The notes beneath the pieces were generated by a model that had not been told where the DNA came from, ran no database searches, and saw nothing but the letters and a program-made list of their open reading frames with translations. A DNA stretch of 64,000 nucleotides from Lepiota brunneoincarnata (Eukaryota; Basidiomycota; Agaricomycetes; Agaricales; Agaricaceae), in the NCBI GenBank assembly GCA_023014365.1, contig JAEBUN010000004.1, positions 2,728,001 through 2,792,000 of the forward strand. Reading direction: 5' to 3'. Every line of letters begins with the position of its first letter. Positions within the stretch are counted from its first letter, which is position 1. Both the position numbers and the translations under genes were made by a program. Shown here piece by piece: positions 21,060 to 32,690 of the stretch.

Positions 21060-23234
21060 TTGGTGAATAGTGTGCCCCGGTCACCCACAGGGAGTAGGTA
21101 CAGTGTATTACCCATAGACCTAATAAACGACACTGTCCCTACCCGAAACCCGATCCCTGTACAAGACACACCCCCTTTAAGCTCTTCCTTGCCTAAACGA
21201 CTGAGACGGCCGAAATGGGAGCGGCGTTTGCCCCCGGTGTTCAAGATATCTTCAGCAGAGTCTCCGCGGTTGCTTCATCTGACAGTGGAGCTAGAAACAA
21301 CAGACACAGCGGAACGGAAGGTCACTCAGGCCCTCCTGGACAGCGGGGCGACAAGCTGCTTCGTCGACCACGATTTCGTACAGAGAAATCGTCTCAACAC
21401 GCGCCCCCTTTCCCAGCCCATCCCCGTCTTCAACGTTGATGGCACCGAGAACGAAGCGGGTTTAATTACGGAGGTCTTAGACATAGTTCTCCGTTACAAA
21501 TCTCACTCAGAGCGCACCACCTTGGTGGTCACATCGCTTGGAAAGCAAGACTTACTACTCGGCTTCTCATGGTTGAAGGAGCATAACCCCGAAGTAGACT
21601 GGCAGACAGGTGAAGTCAGGATGACCCGATGCCCAGATAGGTGTTGCACACTGTGTAAGGAACAGCTGAGAACTGAACAAAAGCTCTGGAAGGCTGAGAT
21701 TAAAGCAATCTCGATGTGCTCGGAAGGCCCTTATCCACTCTCGGATGACAACTGGGAGGAGATTCAAGAGATCCCAGGTCTTCAACCAAAATCCGAACGA
21801 GGGACCGGAGACGGCGAATGTATCTGGGCCACCGTTCTCTGTCCGGAACCCCAGTTCATCCAAGCGACCAGCACTACCTCCCAAAGACTCGCGGAGGCCT
21901 TCCACCGCAATTCGCAACCTCCTCGGGCATCCCCTGAAATCTCCGGCCTACTGGATCCCATTCCCGAGTATCTCCGTGACTTCGCCTCCGTGTTCGAGAA
22001 AGAGTCCTTCGACTCTCTCCCGGAACAAAGGGCTTGGGACCATGCTATCGAGCTCATACCGGGAGCGACGCCTACAGGCTGCAAGGTATACCCTCTGGCC
22101 CCCTCTGAACAGTCAGAACTCGACTCCTTCATTCAGGAGAACTTAACTACTGGGAGAATCCGTGCTTCGAAGTCCCCCATGGCCTCTCTGGTGTTTTTTA
22201 TTAAAAAGAAGGATGGCTCGCTCAGATTGGTTCAAGATTACTGAGCTCTTAACGCAATCACGGTGAAAAATAAATACCCACTCCCACTCATCTTGGAGCT
22301 TGTAAATCAACTCCGAGGGGCCAAGTATTTCACCAAACTCGATATTCGCTGGGGTTTCAATAACGTACGGATTAAACCTGGAGACGAATGGAAAGCAGCC
22401 TTCCGCACCAACCGGGGCCTCTTTGAGCCTCTAGTGATGTTCTTCGGACTTACCAACAGCCCCACTACTTTCCAGACGATGATGAATGATATCTTTAGGG
22501 ACCTCATCGCAGAAGGGGTCGTTGTAGTATATCTCGACAACATCCTTATCTTCACAAGGACCGTAGAAGAACATAGAAGAGTTACCCGTCGTGTTCTAGA
22601 GATACTTCGCTGCCACCGGCTCTACCTCCAACCGGAGAAGTGCGAGTTCGAGAAGACCAGGGTGGAGTACTTAGGGCTAGTCATTTCGGAAAATAAGGTG
22701 GAGATGGACCCGGTAAAGGTCGCCGGAGTACAGGAGTGGCCGACGCCTACAGACAAGCGAGAGGTCCAGGCGTTCCTGGGCTTCGTGAACTTCTATAGGT
22801 GTTTTATCCAAGATTTTTCACACTACGCCCGCCCTCTGTTTGATCTCACTAAATCGGACACTCCTTGGCGATGGGGAAAGCCAGAACATAGCGCTTTCAC
22901 CACCCTTAAGGAGCTAATCACGTCCGCGCCCGTTCTCGCCTTGCTGGACACCTCCTTGCCTTTCCGGCTCGAAGCGGACAGTTCGGATTTCGCCACTGGA
23001 GCGGTACTCTCTCAGCAGTCGGAGGAAGGTAAATGGCACCCGGTGGCATTCTATTCTAAATCCCTGGACCAGGCACAACGAAACTACAAGATTCACGACA
23101 AGGAAATGCTGGCGATCATCCGAGCACTCGAGGAATGGCGGCACTTCTTAGAAGGCGCCCCCTACATCGTGGAAATCTGGTCAGACCACCGAAACCTAGA
23201 GTATTTCATGACAGCTAAAAAACTTAATCGCCGC
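21060..23234 (+). pseudogene. pol: Chromovirus pol, first part: protease, RT, RNase H start
   Basis: The frame starts near 21060, overlapping the end of gag. It contains the aspartic protease (ALLDSGATSCFVD), then RT from about 22090. An in-frame TGA at 22242-22244 stands where the family has QDYR, a CGA to TGA change. RT continues TKLDIRWGFNNVRIK, FGLTNSPTTFQ and the catalytic motif, which reads YLDNIL instead of YLDDIL (GAC to AAC at a CpG), so a metal-binding aspartate is lost. RNase H follows (EADSSDFATGAVLSQ, HDKEMLAIIRALEEWRHFLE, SDHRNLEYF) until the 13.9-kb insertion at 23235. The remainder resumes at 37119. Confidence 0.88.
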
Positions 23235-24519
23235 TGAAAAGGTAGAAACGTTCGTATGTTTTAATATGGATAGTGGGCTTGTTTTCACTAAGCTTAGCCG
23301 AAATTCGATAAGCTTAAGCTAATACAAGTGGAATGAGATAGATAAGGAACAGTTTCATCTTTTAGGGTGTTCTGGGGGTGCGTTCTGACAGCGAAATTCA
23401 AGAGAGTAGTGTTTTAGAGGTTAACGAACAGCCGTTGAAGTTATCTTAGCCGTACGGTGCAACAATGAAAGGACAATCCCTGTCAATTCAAAGCGCGGGG
23501 TCTCTAGTCTCTGGTCTCTGGTCTCTGTCTCTGTCTCTGTCTCTAGCACTCTGGAACTCTAAACTCTGAACTCTGGTCTCTGTCTCTGTCTCTGGGTTGG
23601 TCGACGACCGAAGAATTCACACTTAACGACGCACACTAAATAGCCCTCTGAAACCATTCTTGATCACGGCTTGCAGACTTGCGTGTGGAAGCGGGGGTGA
23701 GACCTCTTGCTTCTCCACGAACAAGTGCGACCGTATTTATATTGTTTAGATACATACGAGAGATAGTAAATATGAAATAGAAAACAATAAGCTTAATTGT
23801 TACAGGCACTGTAGAACATTTTGGAAGGTTCGGCAGCATTTCTACCTTGCCCTGGGTTATGGGTTTTTCTTTGATTAACGAATGGCAATCCAGCCAGACA
23901 TGTTTCGTGCTCGTCTGCATTATTCTGCGTCCACGCGAGCGCGTTAAGACTCCGGATCAATTATGATCGGAATGTATAGCGGATGGACAGTCCCTTGATC
24001 CGTTGTAATTAATCTCAGTTAAGCAATAGGCCGAGGTGCCGGGACCCACAAAGCACTCGTTAATTAGGAGTCTTTGATATTTCTAGGGTTTTGGGCATCG
24101 GGTGTCGCCTCCCGAACGTTGAACGTTCCGTTCCGTGGTCCGGTCATCATTATTGGGCTCGCTTTCGACGTAATACTCCTGCGACAGCCGCTAGGTACAT
24201 TCTTTATATTCAAACGCATCCGGGTTCATCAGAAAACTGCTCGTAAGGTCCCTTGATGCGACCGGAGTATACTCGATAGACTATGTAGAGTCCTGAATCC
24301 CTCTGGAAAGCGTTCCGACAGTTTGGTTCACTAAGCTTAGTGATAATGAACTGGTTTGAACACTTCCAAGGCTCAAATATCCTCAATTCGGTCGAACTGG
24401 CTACTACGGGACATAGTACCAATCCTCTATAGAGTTCTTTAATGATATAGCCAATGATTCTATGTAGAGAATCGTTCCGGAGTACGGAATTCATGTATAG
24501 ACGTGAAATCGGCGTATCA
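23235..24519 (-). repeat. 13.9-kb element LTR (3' in element orientation)
   Basis: 1285 bases. Contains four TAAGCTTA palindromes (23289, 23309, 23788, 24332) and a GTCTCT-rich microsatellite at about 23501-23596. No protein is supported within it. Confidence 0.92.
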
Positions 24520-24844
24520 TCTCCCCCTAACCAATTGCTGACTGTCCTCAGTCATTATCTCCTTCAAATTCGCAGTATCTGAGTCTCTCTGACGCGCTCT
24601 ATGGTCTAGAACGTTCACCAGCTTCGAGGGTAGCGCACTTTCGCTAAGCTTATTCCAAATGATGTCAGGTCACCGAGTTTAAATGTATAGATCAACTTCT
24701 TGTTGCTATAGCTTAAATTTTTATCTCTTTATTGGGTCTTTTAAATGTCCCAAGGTCTCGTTTCCTCTCTTTCGTTCTCCCTCTCACTCTTTATTCGTTT
24801 TATCCTGCTCGCAGATCACTCCTTAACGCCCACTTCTATCAACA

Positions 24845-26883
24845 ATGGACAGAAACACACGCAGCAGCAAACATGCCCGATACGAAGTAGACACGGACTC
24901 CTCCTCTGGTGAGTAGAGTTCGTGTTACAATCATCTTTGTTTTTCCTCACACTGTCCTCAGACTACGCTGGGCCTAGCACTGCCCCTCCGGCCTCTCAGG
25001 ACACGCCCTCTTCGTCGATTGCGCAACGTAAGTCTCTTTTCTCTCGCTCTCGTTGTTTTCCTCATGCTTTCTTTGTCCTTAGGTCTCACTATTCGCCTCC
25101 CGGCGCGTCGCAACCTCCTTCCTCAATGGGAACCACCAGCACCACGTGTTAGGAGAGCTAGAGGAGGGCGAGTGGGACGAGGAGCTCGCGGAAATCGCCA
25201 GGGAGGTGTAGATAGGACCCCTCCCCCACCGTACTCGCCGCCCCACAAACCAACCCCTCGGCCGGCCACTCCCCTGTCCACTCCTGTGCCGCGACGCGTC
25301 ATCTCGATCGCGTCACTGTGCAATCCAACTGACGAGAGTTCTGCCGGATTGTCCGCAGAACTTTCGTTAGGTATCCCTGTCGGCGGGCCCTCTGGTGGAT
25401 TATCCACAGAGGCTCCGTCCAGTTCAATGTTGCTGCCCCCTCTCGCCGTCTCTCTGCGCACCCTGGACGGTGAAGGCTCGCTGGTGCTCCCTCCCCTGGG
25501 TATTGCGTCAGGTTCAGAGGTGCCGGGCCCTTCAACAAACCGCCCCTCCTCTCCTGTAGCCTCTTCGGCTACTTCTACGCGTAAGCTTAAGCCTTTTTCT
25601 GCTTATTTCTCCGCTCCTGCTAATAGTGTGCCTCATAGCTCGTATCCCTGCCGCTCTCAAAGGCAAGCAACGTGCACAGTCATCTGCGCCGCCCCCGTCG
25701 CCTCTGTTCCTGGCGAGTTCAAATTCGCCATCGCATTCTCCGGTCCCAGAGGTCTCCCAAGAAGACCTCTTCAAAATTTTTAACTGGTCCTCTACCCTGG
25801 TCGAGCGGAACGCATTGGCCTCTCCCAGGTGTCCTACGCCCTCGCTTCCTCACTTGGCTTCTGCTTCAGTCGAGTCTCTCCCAAGTCCCGCGGAGGCTTC
25901 GCCTTCTCCAGATTTGGAGCTCCTCTTGGAGCCTTCGCCTGTTCCCCAGGAGCCAGCGTTCGTTTTTCAAGACTCATTCTTAGCTTCTCCAACCCCCGTC
26001 CCCTCTCGTTTGCCGAGCCCGGTGGTCCCAGACACATCCCAGTCCTTGCCTCCCCAAGCCGGACCTTCAGGGTCGCGTCGCACGCGCGTAACCCTACCGA
26101 AGAAAAGCTCTAACACGCGCCCAAAGAAATAAACTCCCCGGGCGCGCATCCGACGTTCTGAAGCCGAAATAATCCGGGATCATGGATACCGGCACCCAGT
26201 CCCGCTCTTTTGTGAGGACTTTTCTAGGCTGCTGGCAGCTAGCCAGCTTTCGGTACGTTCTCCAAGTTTTTCTCGTGTTTCCTTATTAACTGTTTTGCCC
26301 CTTCCCTAGTACGTGCCGCCTCGGTCTCGGTGCACTACTTGCGCCGCTCGTAAGTTGGAGTGCGAGCCTCTGGGCAAGGGTAAGAAGTGTCGCAGCTGCG
26401 ACCTGTACAACTACCCCTGTACCTTCGCAGACCATCCGCGAGTCTCGGCTGGCGTTGCGAACGCCCTGGTCACGTCCTCACTGACCAGTGAATACTGTAA
26501 GTTTCTCTGTTCACTGTTTTTCCCATTTATTCACTTTTTATTTCCCAGATCTTGCTGCCTTCGCACGTGTTGCGTCCTCCAGCTTGGTCAGTCTGGAGGC
26601 CAATCGTGTTGCCTACGAGGCATCGGCCTTCCACCACCGCCGTGTAATCTACCAGTTCGTCCAGGAGATGCAAGCTACCAGGATGGCCTTGGATGGTAAC
26701 GACGTGGCGTTCGTGGAGATGGGTATGGCCGAGTCCCTCGAAGACGTCCAGGCGTTCTTCGAGTTTGCTGACAACTTTCCGGGGGTCCCGACATACGAAG
26801 AATTCGAGGAGCTCAAATCGCTCCTCTTCCTCGCTTTCCCAATGACTCAGGATCCGGAGTCTGTCTTGGAGGACTTGAACTAG
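24845..26883 (+). pseudogene. Accessory gene 1: Pro/Ser-rich protein with a Zn2Cys6-type cluster
   Basis: ATG 24845 (MDRNTRSSKHARYEVDTDSS) leads through introns 24909-24961, one starting gtaagtctc (about 25027-25081) and one starting gtaagcttaag at 25581 into one frame. A Pro/Ser/Thr-rich N-terminal half of about 380 residues ends at a TAA at 26130-26132. Straight after it the same frame continues (RRSEAEIIRDHGYRHPVPLF) and, across an intron (about 26250-26309), reaches RCTTCAARKLECEPLGKGKK and CRSCDLYNYPCTF. The cysteine spacing CX2CX6CX8CX2CX6C is exactly that of the fungal binuclear zinc cluster. A last exon (FARVASSSLVSLEANRVAYE) ends at TAG 26881. I think one gene with a single stop, but two genes are possible. 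It runs opposite to gag-pol of its element. Confidence 0.68.
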
Positions 26884-27504
26884 TGCCTGCTTCCCTTTCC
26901 TCTCTTGAATGTAATATATCCTCTTGTCCTGTATATAGTTACATTTCGCTTAACGATTCTTGTCTCTTGGTATCTTTCTGAGTTAAGCTTAAGGCCCTTC
27001 TGGAATATCCCAAGCTAAGCTAAGGCTTCCAGCCGCTTATACGCTCATCAGATATTTCTCTGATACTTCTGCTATGTTTATTGACATCTCAGCGCGCCAC
27101 AATTCGCCATGTGTAGTGAACCGGTCATCCGTTCCGGCTTCATTTACAAGCCCGAACCCGAACCAGCCTGTACACGGGGTTTGACGCGCCATTTGCGCCA
27201 CTTGGGGCCCGTCTCCCCCTAGCCAAATTGAAATCGGTGCCCTCACTGTTCCATCCGAATCCCTGTGCACACTGATAACCGCGAGACCCTGGCGACCTGT
27301 TACCCAATAAGGCAACTGTGGTTCAGCTAGTCTGTCGAAGGCTGGCTACTCAAGATTACAGGTTTCCTAGGCCTCTCAGGTCATAAGCTTAGGGTGGAGG
27401 GTGCTCTTTATCCACTCGTCATGATTCATCATCACTGCCGACAGCCTTTTCTTATAAAAGCGAGGGAGCGACGTCTCATTCTAGCAGACACTCTTCGTAA
27501 GAAA
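26884..27504. promoter_or_regulatory. Spacer between the two accessory genes
   Basis: It holds TAAGCTTA at 26994 and 27384, near-copies (CTAAGCTAAGG near 27014) and a TATA-like CTTATAAAAG about 50 bases before ATG 27505, so it probably carries the promoter of accessory gene 2. A minus-strand open frame (27037-27315) is not supported by any motif. Confidence 0.45.
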
Positions 27505-28852
27505 ATGGCTTCTTCAATCCCCAACCTTCAAGTCGAGCTCGACGATCTCATCAGCAACACCAAAGGTCGTCTTCAGCGCCTGCAAAACGGTCAAGTTGCT
27601 CGTCCCCTCGTCGAGAAGGCTCTCCTCGCATTCGACGCCCCTGGGGTATGTCTATTCTTTTCATGCTTCTCTCGCTGTTCCTCAATCATTTCTAGTCTGC
27701 TTATATTGAAGCGTTATCGGAGGATAATGAAGCTATCAAGCTTCATGTCAACCAAGACTACGTCTTCCGTATTCGCAAGCTCTACGAAATTTACCAAAAC
27801 AACTACCATTCGTCTTATGAGATGCCCGCGATCTATAAGGCGCTCTCTGAATGCTGTAGCCGCATTAATCGCGTCCGCTCTGAAGAATCCCACAAAACCC
27901 GTACCGAAGAGGCTCAGAACCCGTCGTCCACAACTGGCTCTACTTCCTCCAACGTTGCCGAAGGCTCTGCTGTCCCCAAACGCGTAAGCTTAGTGTTCTT
28001 TTGGCTTCAAATCGTCTTCTCATGCATAAGCTTAGCCTCGCAAGGGTCGCAAGGCCCCTACCTCTGCTGCTGTTGTGGTAGACACCGATACCGAGCCTGC
28101 GGAGAGTATGAATAGTGCCTCCAACTCCCGAGCAACTGGTGCTGACACGGTAATCTAGCTGCTTCTCAACCTATTACATTGGCTGAGATCATCGCTCGCC
28201 TTCAGGACATGATGGTCGACGAGGAGGTCTCTCAAGCTATCGTCGAAGAGGTTCGTGTAGTTCCGCCTTATCGCAAGCGTCGTTTGTCTACCTCCGACGT
28301 GGTGCGCCAGCTCCACTCCCCCCAACCACTGATTCTGACTTCCTCTCTCTCTAGGAGACTGTCAAAAAGTCCTCATCGTCTAAAGGCTCTGTCCATCTTC
28401 TTCCCTATTGTCAAGTTCCCAATATGAACACTAAACACTGCTGTTATGTCTGGGCTGAACAGGTTCTAGCCAAAGCCAGCGCCAATACTGCCAAACGCGC
28501 CCGTACTGAGTCTGCTTCTGATGAGCGCACCTTCGCAGGCTTATCCGGTGGGCAATTTCTCACTTCTGTTCGTTAAGCTTAGCGGTTCTGACACTTTTCC
28601 CGGGCAGCTCGTTTGCTCCAGGAACTCCAAAACCTCCTGTCTCACTCTCACGACGAGTACGAGTCTGAATCTCACAGTGACGATGCTCGGTCTGTCAAAT
28701 GCGACCTCAATTTGCTCAGCCGGGACTTCATCGAGGCTATTCCCTCGCTCGAAGCTAACTTAAAGAGGTTCCAATTCCTCATTCAAGAGCGCATCCATCT
28801 CAAAAGTCTTTTGCGCAACCTCTCCGACTTGGACAAGCCCCTCCCCACTTAA
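27505..28852 (+). CDS. Accessory gene 2: multi-exon protein of unknown function
   Basis: ATG 27505 (MASSIPNLQVELDDLISNTK) follows a TATA-like box. Exons joined by GT-AG introns include SAYIEALSEDNEAIKLHVNQ, a Lys-rich PRKGRKAPTSAAVVVDTDTE segment, LAEIIARLQDMMVDEEVSQA, an ETVKKSSSSKG segment and a last exon ARLLQELQNLLSHSHDEYES ending at TAA 28850-28852. The product is about 370-400 residues, charged and helical, with likely coiled coils at both ends and a basic middle. I recognise no domain. One intron (27984-28035) both begins GTAAGCTTAG and ends ATAAGCTTAG, so the element's palindrome sits at both splice sites. All exons are open, so selection may have kept it. It is antisense to gag-pol. 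Confidence 0.62.
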
Positions 28853-28930
28853 GCTTAACGCTTTTACAGTCCCTAGGATAGTTTTCCGTCGATAAGTAGA
28901 TAGTTCTGTCCACAATATCAGGTTTTTTTT

Positions 28931-30165
28931 CTATCCTTCCAACTCTTCCGGCTCCCATCTGTCACTAGGCTCATCCTCAGTAGTCTCCTCCAGGGTCTTC
29001 AGTCCCTCTGGCGACAGATCTATCAACTCTTGTAATTCCGGCAGCAACGGTATATGTTTCCTGGCTAAGTAGGGAATTACTCTGAACGCCGCCACTTTAT
29101 TCTGCCATACCGAACCGTCCAACTCTGCCAGGATATAAGATCCTCCCTTTGATCTAGATATGACCACCATGGGTCCTAGATACCTGGGTTTCATCTTCCT
29201 GTCTGCTGAGCTCTCTATAGCCGTATTTCTCACTAATACTAAATCTCCCGCGCCGAAGCGATAGTCTTTTATCTTATGCGCTGCTTGCCGTTCCATTTCC
29301 CAAGCCTTGCTAAGCTTAGTGTCTGAAACACGCTGACGCATCTCCTCAACATGCCGAACATGTTTTGCCAAAGCCTGAGCTCAATATCCTATCAACTCGG
29401 CCGTCGTCAAGTACTTATTCGGTAGCTGCACCAGCCAAGTGGCCTCTTTGACATCCAAAGGTAGCGTCGGGTGCGCTCCGGTTACCAAAAAGTATGGGGA
29501 ACACCCCATTCCTTTTCTAATAGTGATCCGATCTGCCCACATAACGTGCGGTAGGTGCCAATACCACTTTTTGACGTCTCCATCTGTAGCTTTGTACAAC
29601 ATTTGTCGCACATCCCAGTGGGGTCGCTCAATAATCCCATTCGCTTTGGAATTGTAAGGAGATATTGTTACTCCCTTTATCCCATATTTTTCTTCCAGCC
29701 ATCGAACAGCTTTCTTAAATGGAGAACCGTTGTCCGTGACAATCTTCACTATACAGCCCCATCGGCAAATGATATCTTCGAATAACCACTGCGCGATCGA
29801 ACTGGCGTTCTCTTTTCTCAACGCTTTTGCCTCCATCCAAGATGACAGTCCACACCTTCCATGCACAATATAACTACACCCATTAGAACTTGGCGTCATA
29901 TGTAGTGTGTCCACATGTAGCACTTGGAATATCGACGGCGTGGGCGTTACTATTGGCGGCGTCTCGATGATCACCTTTTGCCGTTGCTGGCATAGATGGC
30001 ACGATTGCACATACCAAGCTACGTCTCCTTCAACTTCCGGCCACCAGAACCTCTGCGTTATAAGCTTAGTGGTTGCGTATATTCCTCTGTGTCCTAGGAA
30101 GTCGTGGCTGGCTCGCAACATATACATACGTTGCTCCTTATCCACTACTAGCTGATGCTGACCGC
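28931..30165 (-). pseudogene. Integrase of the 13.9-kb element
   Basis: The zinc-binding part (SHDFLGHRGIYATTK, CHLCQQRQ) is followed by the DDE core: D in HVDTLHMTPS, D in VTDNGSPFKKAVRWLE, E in SKANGIIERPHW. The C-terminal part ([31 protein letters not shown]) resembles the GPF-Y/SH3-like end of Gypsy integrases. A TGA at 29383-29381 (IGY-stop-AQAL) fits CGA to TGA. At the upstream junction near 30165 one base separates this frame from that of RNase H. It ends at 28931, 79 bases from the convergent accessory gene 2. Confidence 0.83.
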
Positions 30166-32690
30166 TAGGACTCAGTCCTATACAGCCTCCCCTCTTTATC
30201 CAAGAAGAAATGCTCTACCATATGCTTAAGCTTACGCAGATCTGGCTCATCCAAGCCTTCAGCTGCGCTACTGCCCCCTGTTTTCAGGTATTCCCTGACT
30301 TTGGGTATCCTTTCATCTTGTATTCGCGCTGTATCTGTCCTGCGCGACTCATCATATGTTTCCTCTATCTCGGCCGACTTTTCCTCTTCGAAATCTGGCA
30401 CTAGCCTGACATCCGTCATTAAGCTTAGTACTTGTCGATGGTTTTCTGGACAGGCTGGGTCTTCTATAACCCTAAGCTTAGCCTGTTGTTCATCCAAGTA
30501 CTCTTCCCGGGCTTGATCCAGCTCATACTCAAAATCATACACATCACGCGCCAGACCCTGGTTGAAGCCAGAGCGACTGTCGATCTCATTGCAGAAGGCT
30601 TCCAAGGATAAAGGATCTGCGGCCCCTGGATCTTCTTTGATCAGTTCGAACTCCTCTCCTTCATCCTCGGATCCATCGTCGAAGCGACGGGCTGTCTCAT
30701 CACCGGGATAGTAGCGTCGCCTGGACAGTCCGTCCGGTCCAAAGTTCTTCCCTTCTTTGTGTACTAGCGTGAAGTGGAACGACCTAATGAAGTCCACCCA
30801 GCGGTTTACTGTGGCGTTCGGGAGCTTCCCTGGGTTGTTTAACATCCCAAAGAGAAACTTCGCATCCGTCTCCACCACTAAGTTTCTTGATCCCCACAGT
30901 AAATATTTCTCTTGTTCCAGCACCATTCTTAAGCCGCATAGCTCTCGCTTGGGCTGAGAGTATCTCTGCTGTCTTTCATCCAATAATATTGACCCAAACT
31001 TCACATAATGTATAAGCTTAGCGTCTTCTCCATCTCTCTGATATATGTAGTATCCCACCGCCCTCCATGAGGTATCCACGGCTACTACTATGGGTTGTTT
31101 ACTTGGAAATTCGGGGTTCCTGGTCGGGAAACAGCGCTGAATCGCATCTTTCAGCTCCTGCTGCGCTTTCCGTTCGTTTTCTCCCCACTCAAACTCTTGC
31201 CCTTTTTTAAGCTTTTCGTACAGAGGTGCCGCTATGGCTATGAACTTTGGGATATGATTCCTGCAGCGCGTAGCTGTTCCTAGAAAACCCCTTAGCTCGG
31301 AGACATTCTCGCAATCCCCCCATCTTAATATCTTCCCAATGGTGTCTGTAGCAGGCAACCGTCCTTTATATGAGCATTCAAAACCCACCACGGTGATTTC
31401 ATCAGCGCAGATAGTCGTCTTGGGCCCAGAGAAGGTCCCTCCTACGTATTTCATCCTCTGTAGAATCCTATTGACGGTCTGCATGTGTTCCCATACAAAT
31501 CTTCGGATCCCTGGGTTCTCTTTCAACGTCTCTTCCGTGCCATCTGGCAACTCATATCTAGTTTTCGGCCCTCTGATAGGTACATCATCTATGTACGGCA
31601 TCGTGTATTCTGGTATCTCACTGGCTAGGATCGCTGTTACATCCTCATGGAATATAGGCACTGAGTTGGTCCATCCCATGGGTAATGTCACTAAGCGTAG
31701 CGCTCCAAAAGGCGTCTGGAACGTTGTTAAGTCCCGAGACGACTCAGCTAACAGTCGCTCGTCATAGCCAACATATAGATCCAGAATGCCTCCGCAAGCT
31801 CTGCCTGCGAAGTGCATCGCCAAATCTTCCGTTGCTGGCGGCAGTCCTGAATGCGCTATCGTCACTCTGTTCAGCGGCTCCAAGCTGTGTACCAGTCTCA
31901 AACTTTTCCCATCTTTCTTCACCACACAGAACCATCGGGATCTATAGGATGAGTTCGACGGCTCGTATACACCAGCACTAATCTTTCTCTTTATAATGGC
32001 ACAGACTTCATCATAGATCGCTGGTGGAATCGGAATGGGCTTCTCCACCCACGGAGTATGTTCTACCGTCGGTATCTCGATCGGCGGGAAGAAGTCTTCC
32101 CTAAAACATCCCCTCTCCTCATCTGTCCATGCGAATGCCCTTTCCTGAAGCATCATGACTTGGTGCATCAGCTTTCTTTCTTCTGGCCACAAGAAATCCC
32201 CTGCATGGGCTTCATCCAGCTTAAGCTTGCGCTCCTCCGTATATCTGCCTGTCGGGACAAACTCTGGAGGATGCATGCTAAGCTTAGGCATTTCTGCCAG
32301 CGGATCCCCTTTTATTTCTCGTTTTATCCTGAATTTCTCCGGTAAATCACCTAACACTGGCCTCACTTTTAAAGCGACTGGTTTATATTTCTTCCCAGCC
32401 AGGCATTGTACAATATCTTCGTCATCCCCTTCAGTTTCGAAGACAGTCATTCCCTGACCCTCCGTATCCTGTGCGTTGGCGATGCGCCCTAGGCACGATA
32501 ACGCCGTTGCTCTATCTTCCTGTGGGCAGTCCTCATCGCGTATGACTCGGTCAATGAACATTAGCTGTAGCTCGGCCTCTGAGAAGCTTCCTTTTGCTAA
32601 GCTTAGTGTTTGTGCGACGACAGGGCCCTTCTCATCATCATAGTCTATTATACAAGCCACCTCTCCTTGTCCCTCAGTCAACTCATCGAG
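30165..32690 (-). pseudogene. Reverse transcriptase and RNase H of the 13.9-kb element
   Basis: An 830-codon open stretch. RT motifs include YRSRWFCVVKKDGKSLRLVH, GGILDLYVGYDERLLAESSR, LRLVTLPMGWTNSVPIFHED and the catalytic MPYIDDVPIRGP (YIDD intact). RNase H carries VAVDTSWRAVGYYIY, RELCGLRMVLEQEKYLLWGS, VETDAKFLFGML and GPDGLSRRRY, so all four acidic residues are present. The frame is continuous with protease upstream apart from the TGA at 32860-32858 and a frame change near 32690. It ends at 30165 just before integrase, where a one-base shift is needed. The YIDDVP type is a basidiomycete Gypsy lineage distinct from the host chromovirus (YLDD). Confidence 0.87.

Noticed and set aside
23501..23596. 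GTCTCT tract as a regulatory array
   Set aside because: It is a simple microsatellite present in both LTRs; no evidence of function.
23636..24494. Frames inside the 1285-bp LTR
   Set aside because: They recur unchanged in the other LTR copy and have no domain or start context.
27037..27315. Minus-strand frame of 92 codons between the accessory genes
   Set aside because: No motif; it lies in the probable promoter of accessory gene 2.
24845..28852. The accessory genes as host genes captured only in this copy
   Set aside because: Not excluded, but the flanking TAAGCTTA motifs continue through them at the same density, which fits a long association with the element.
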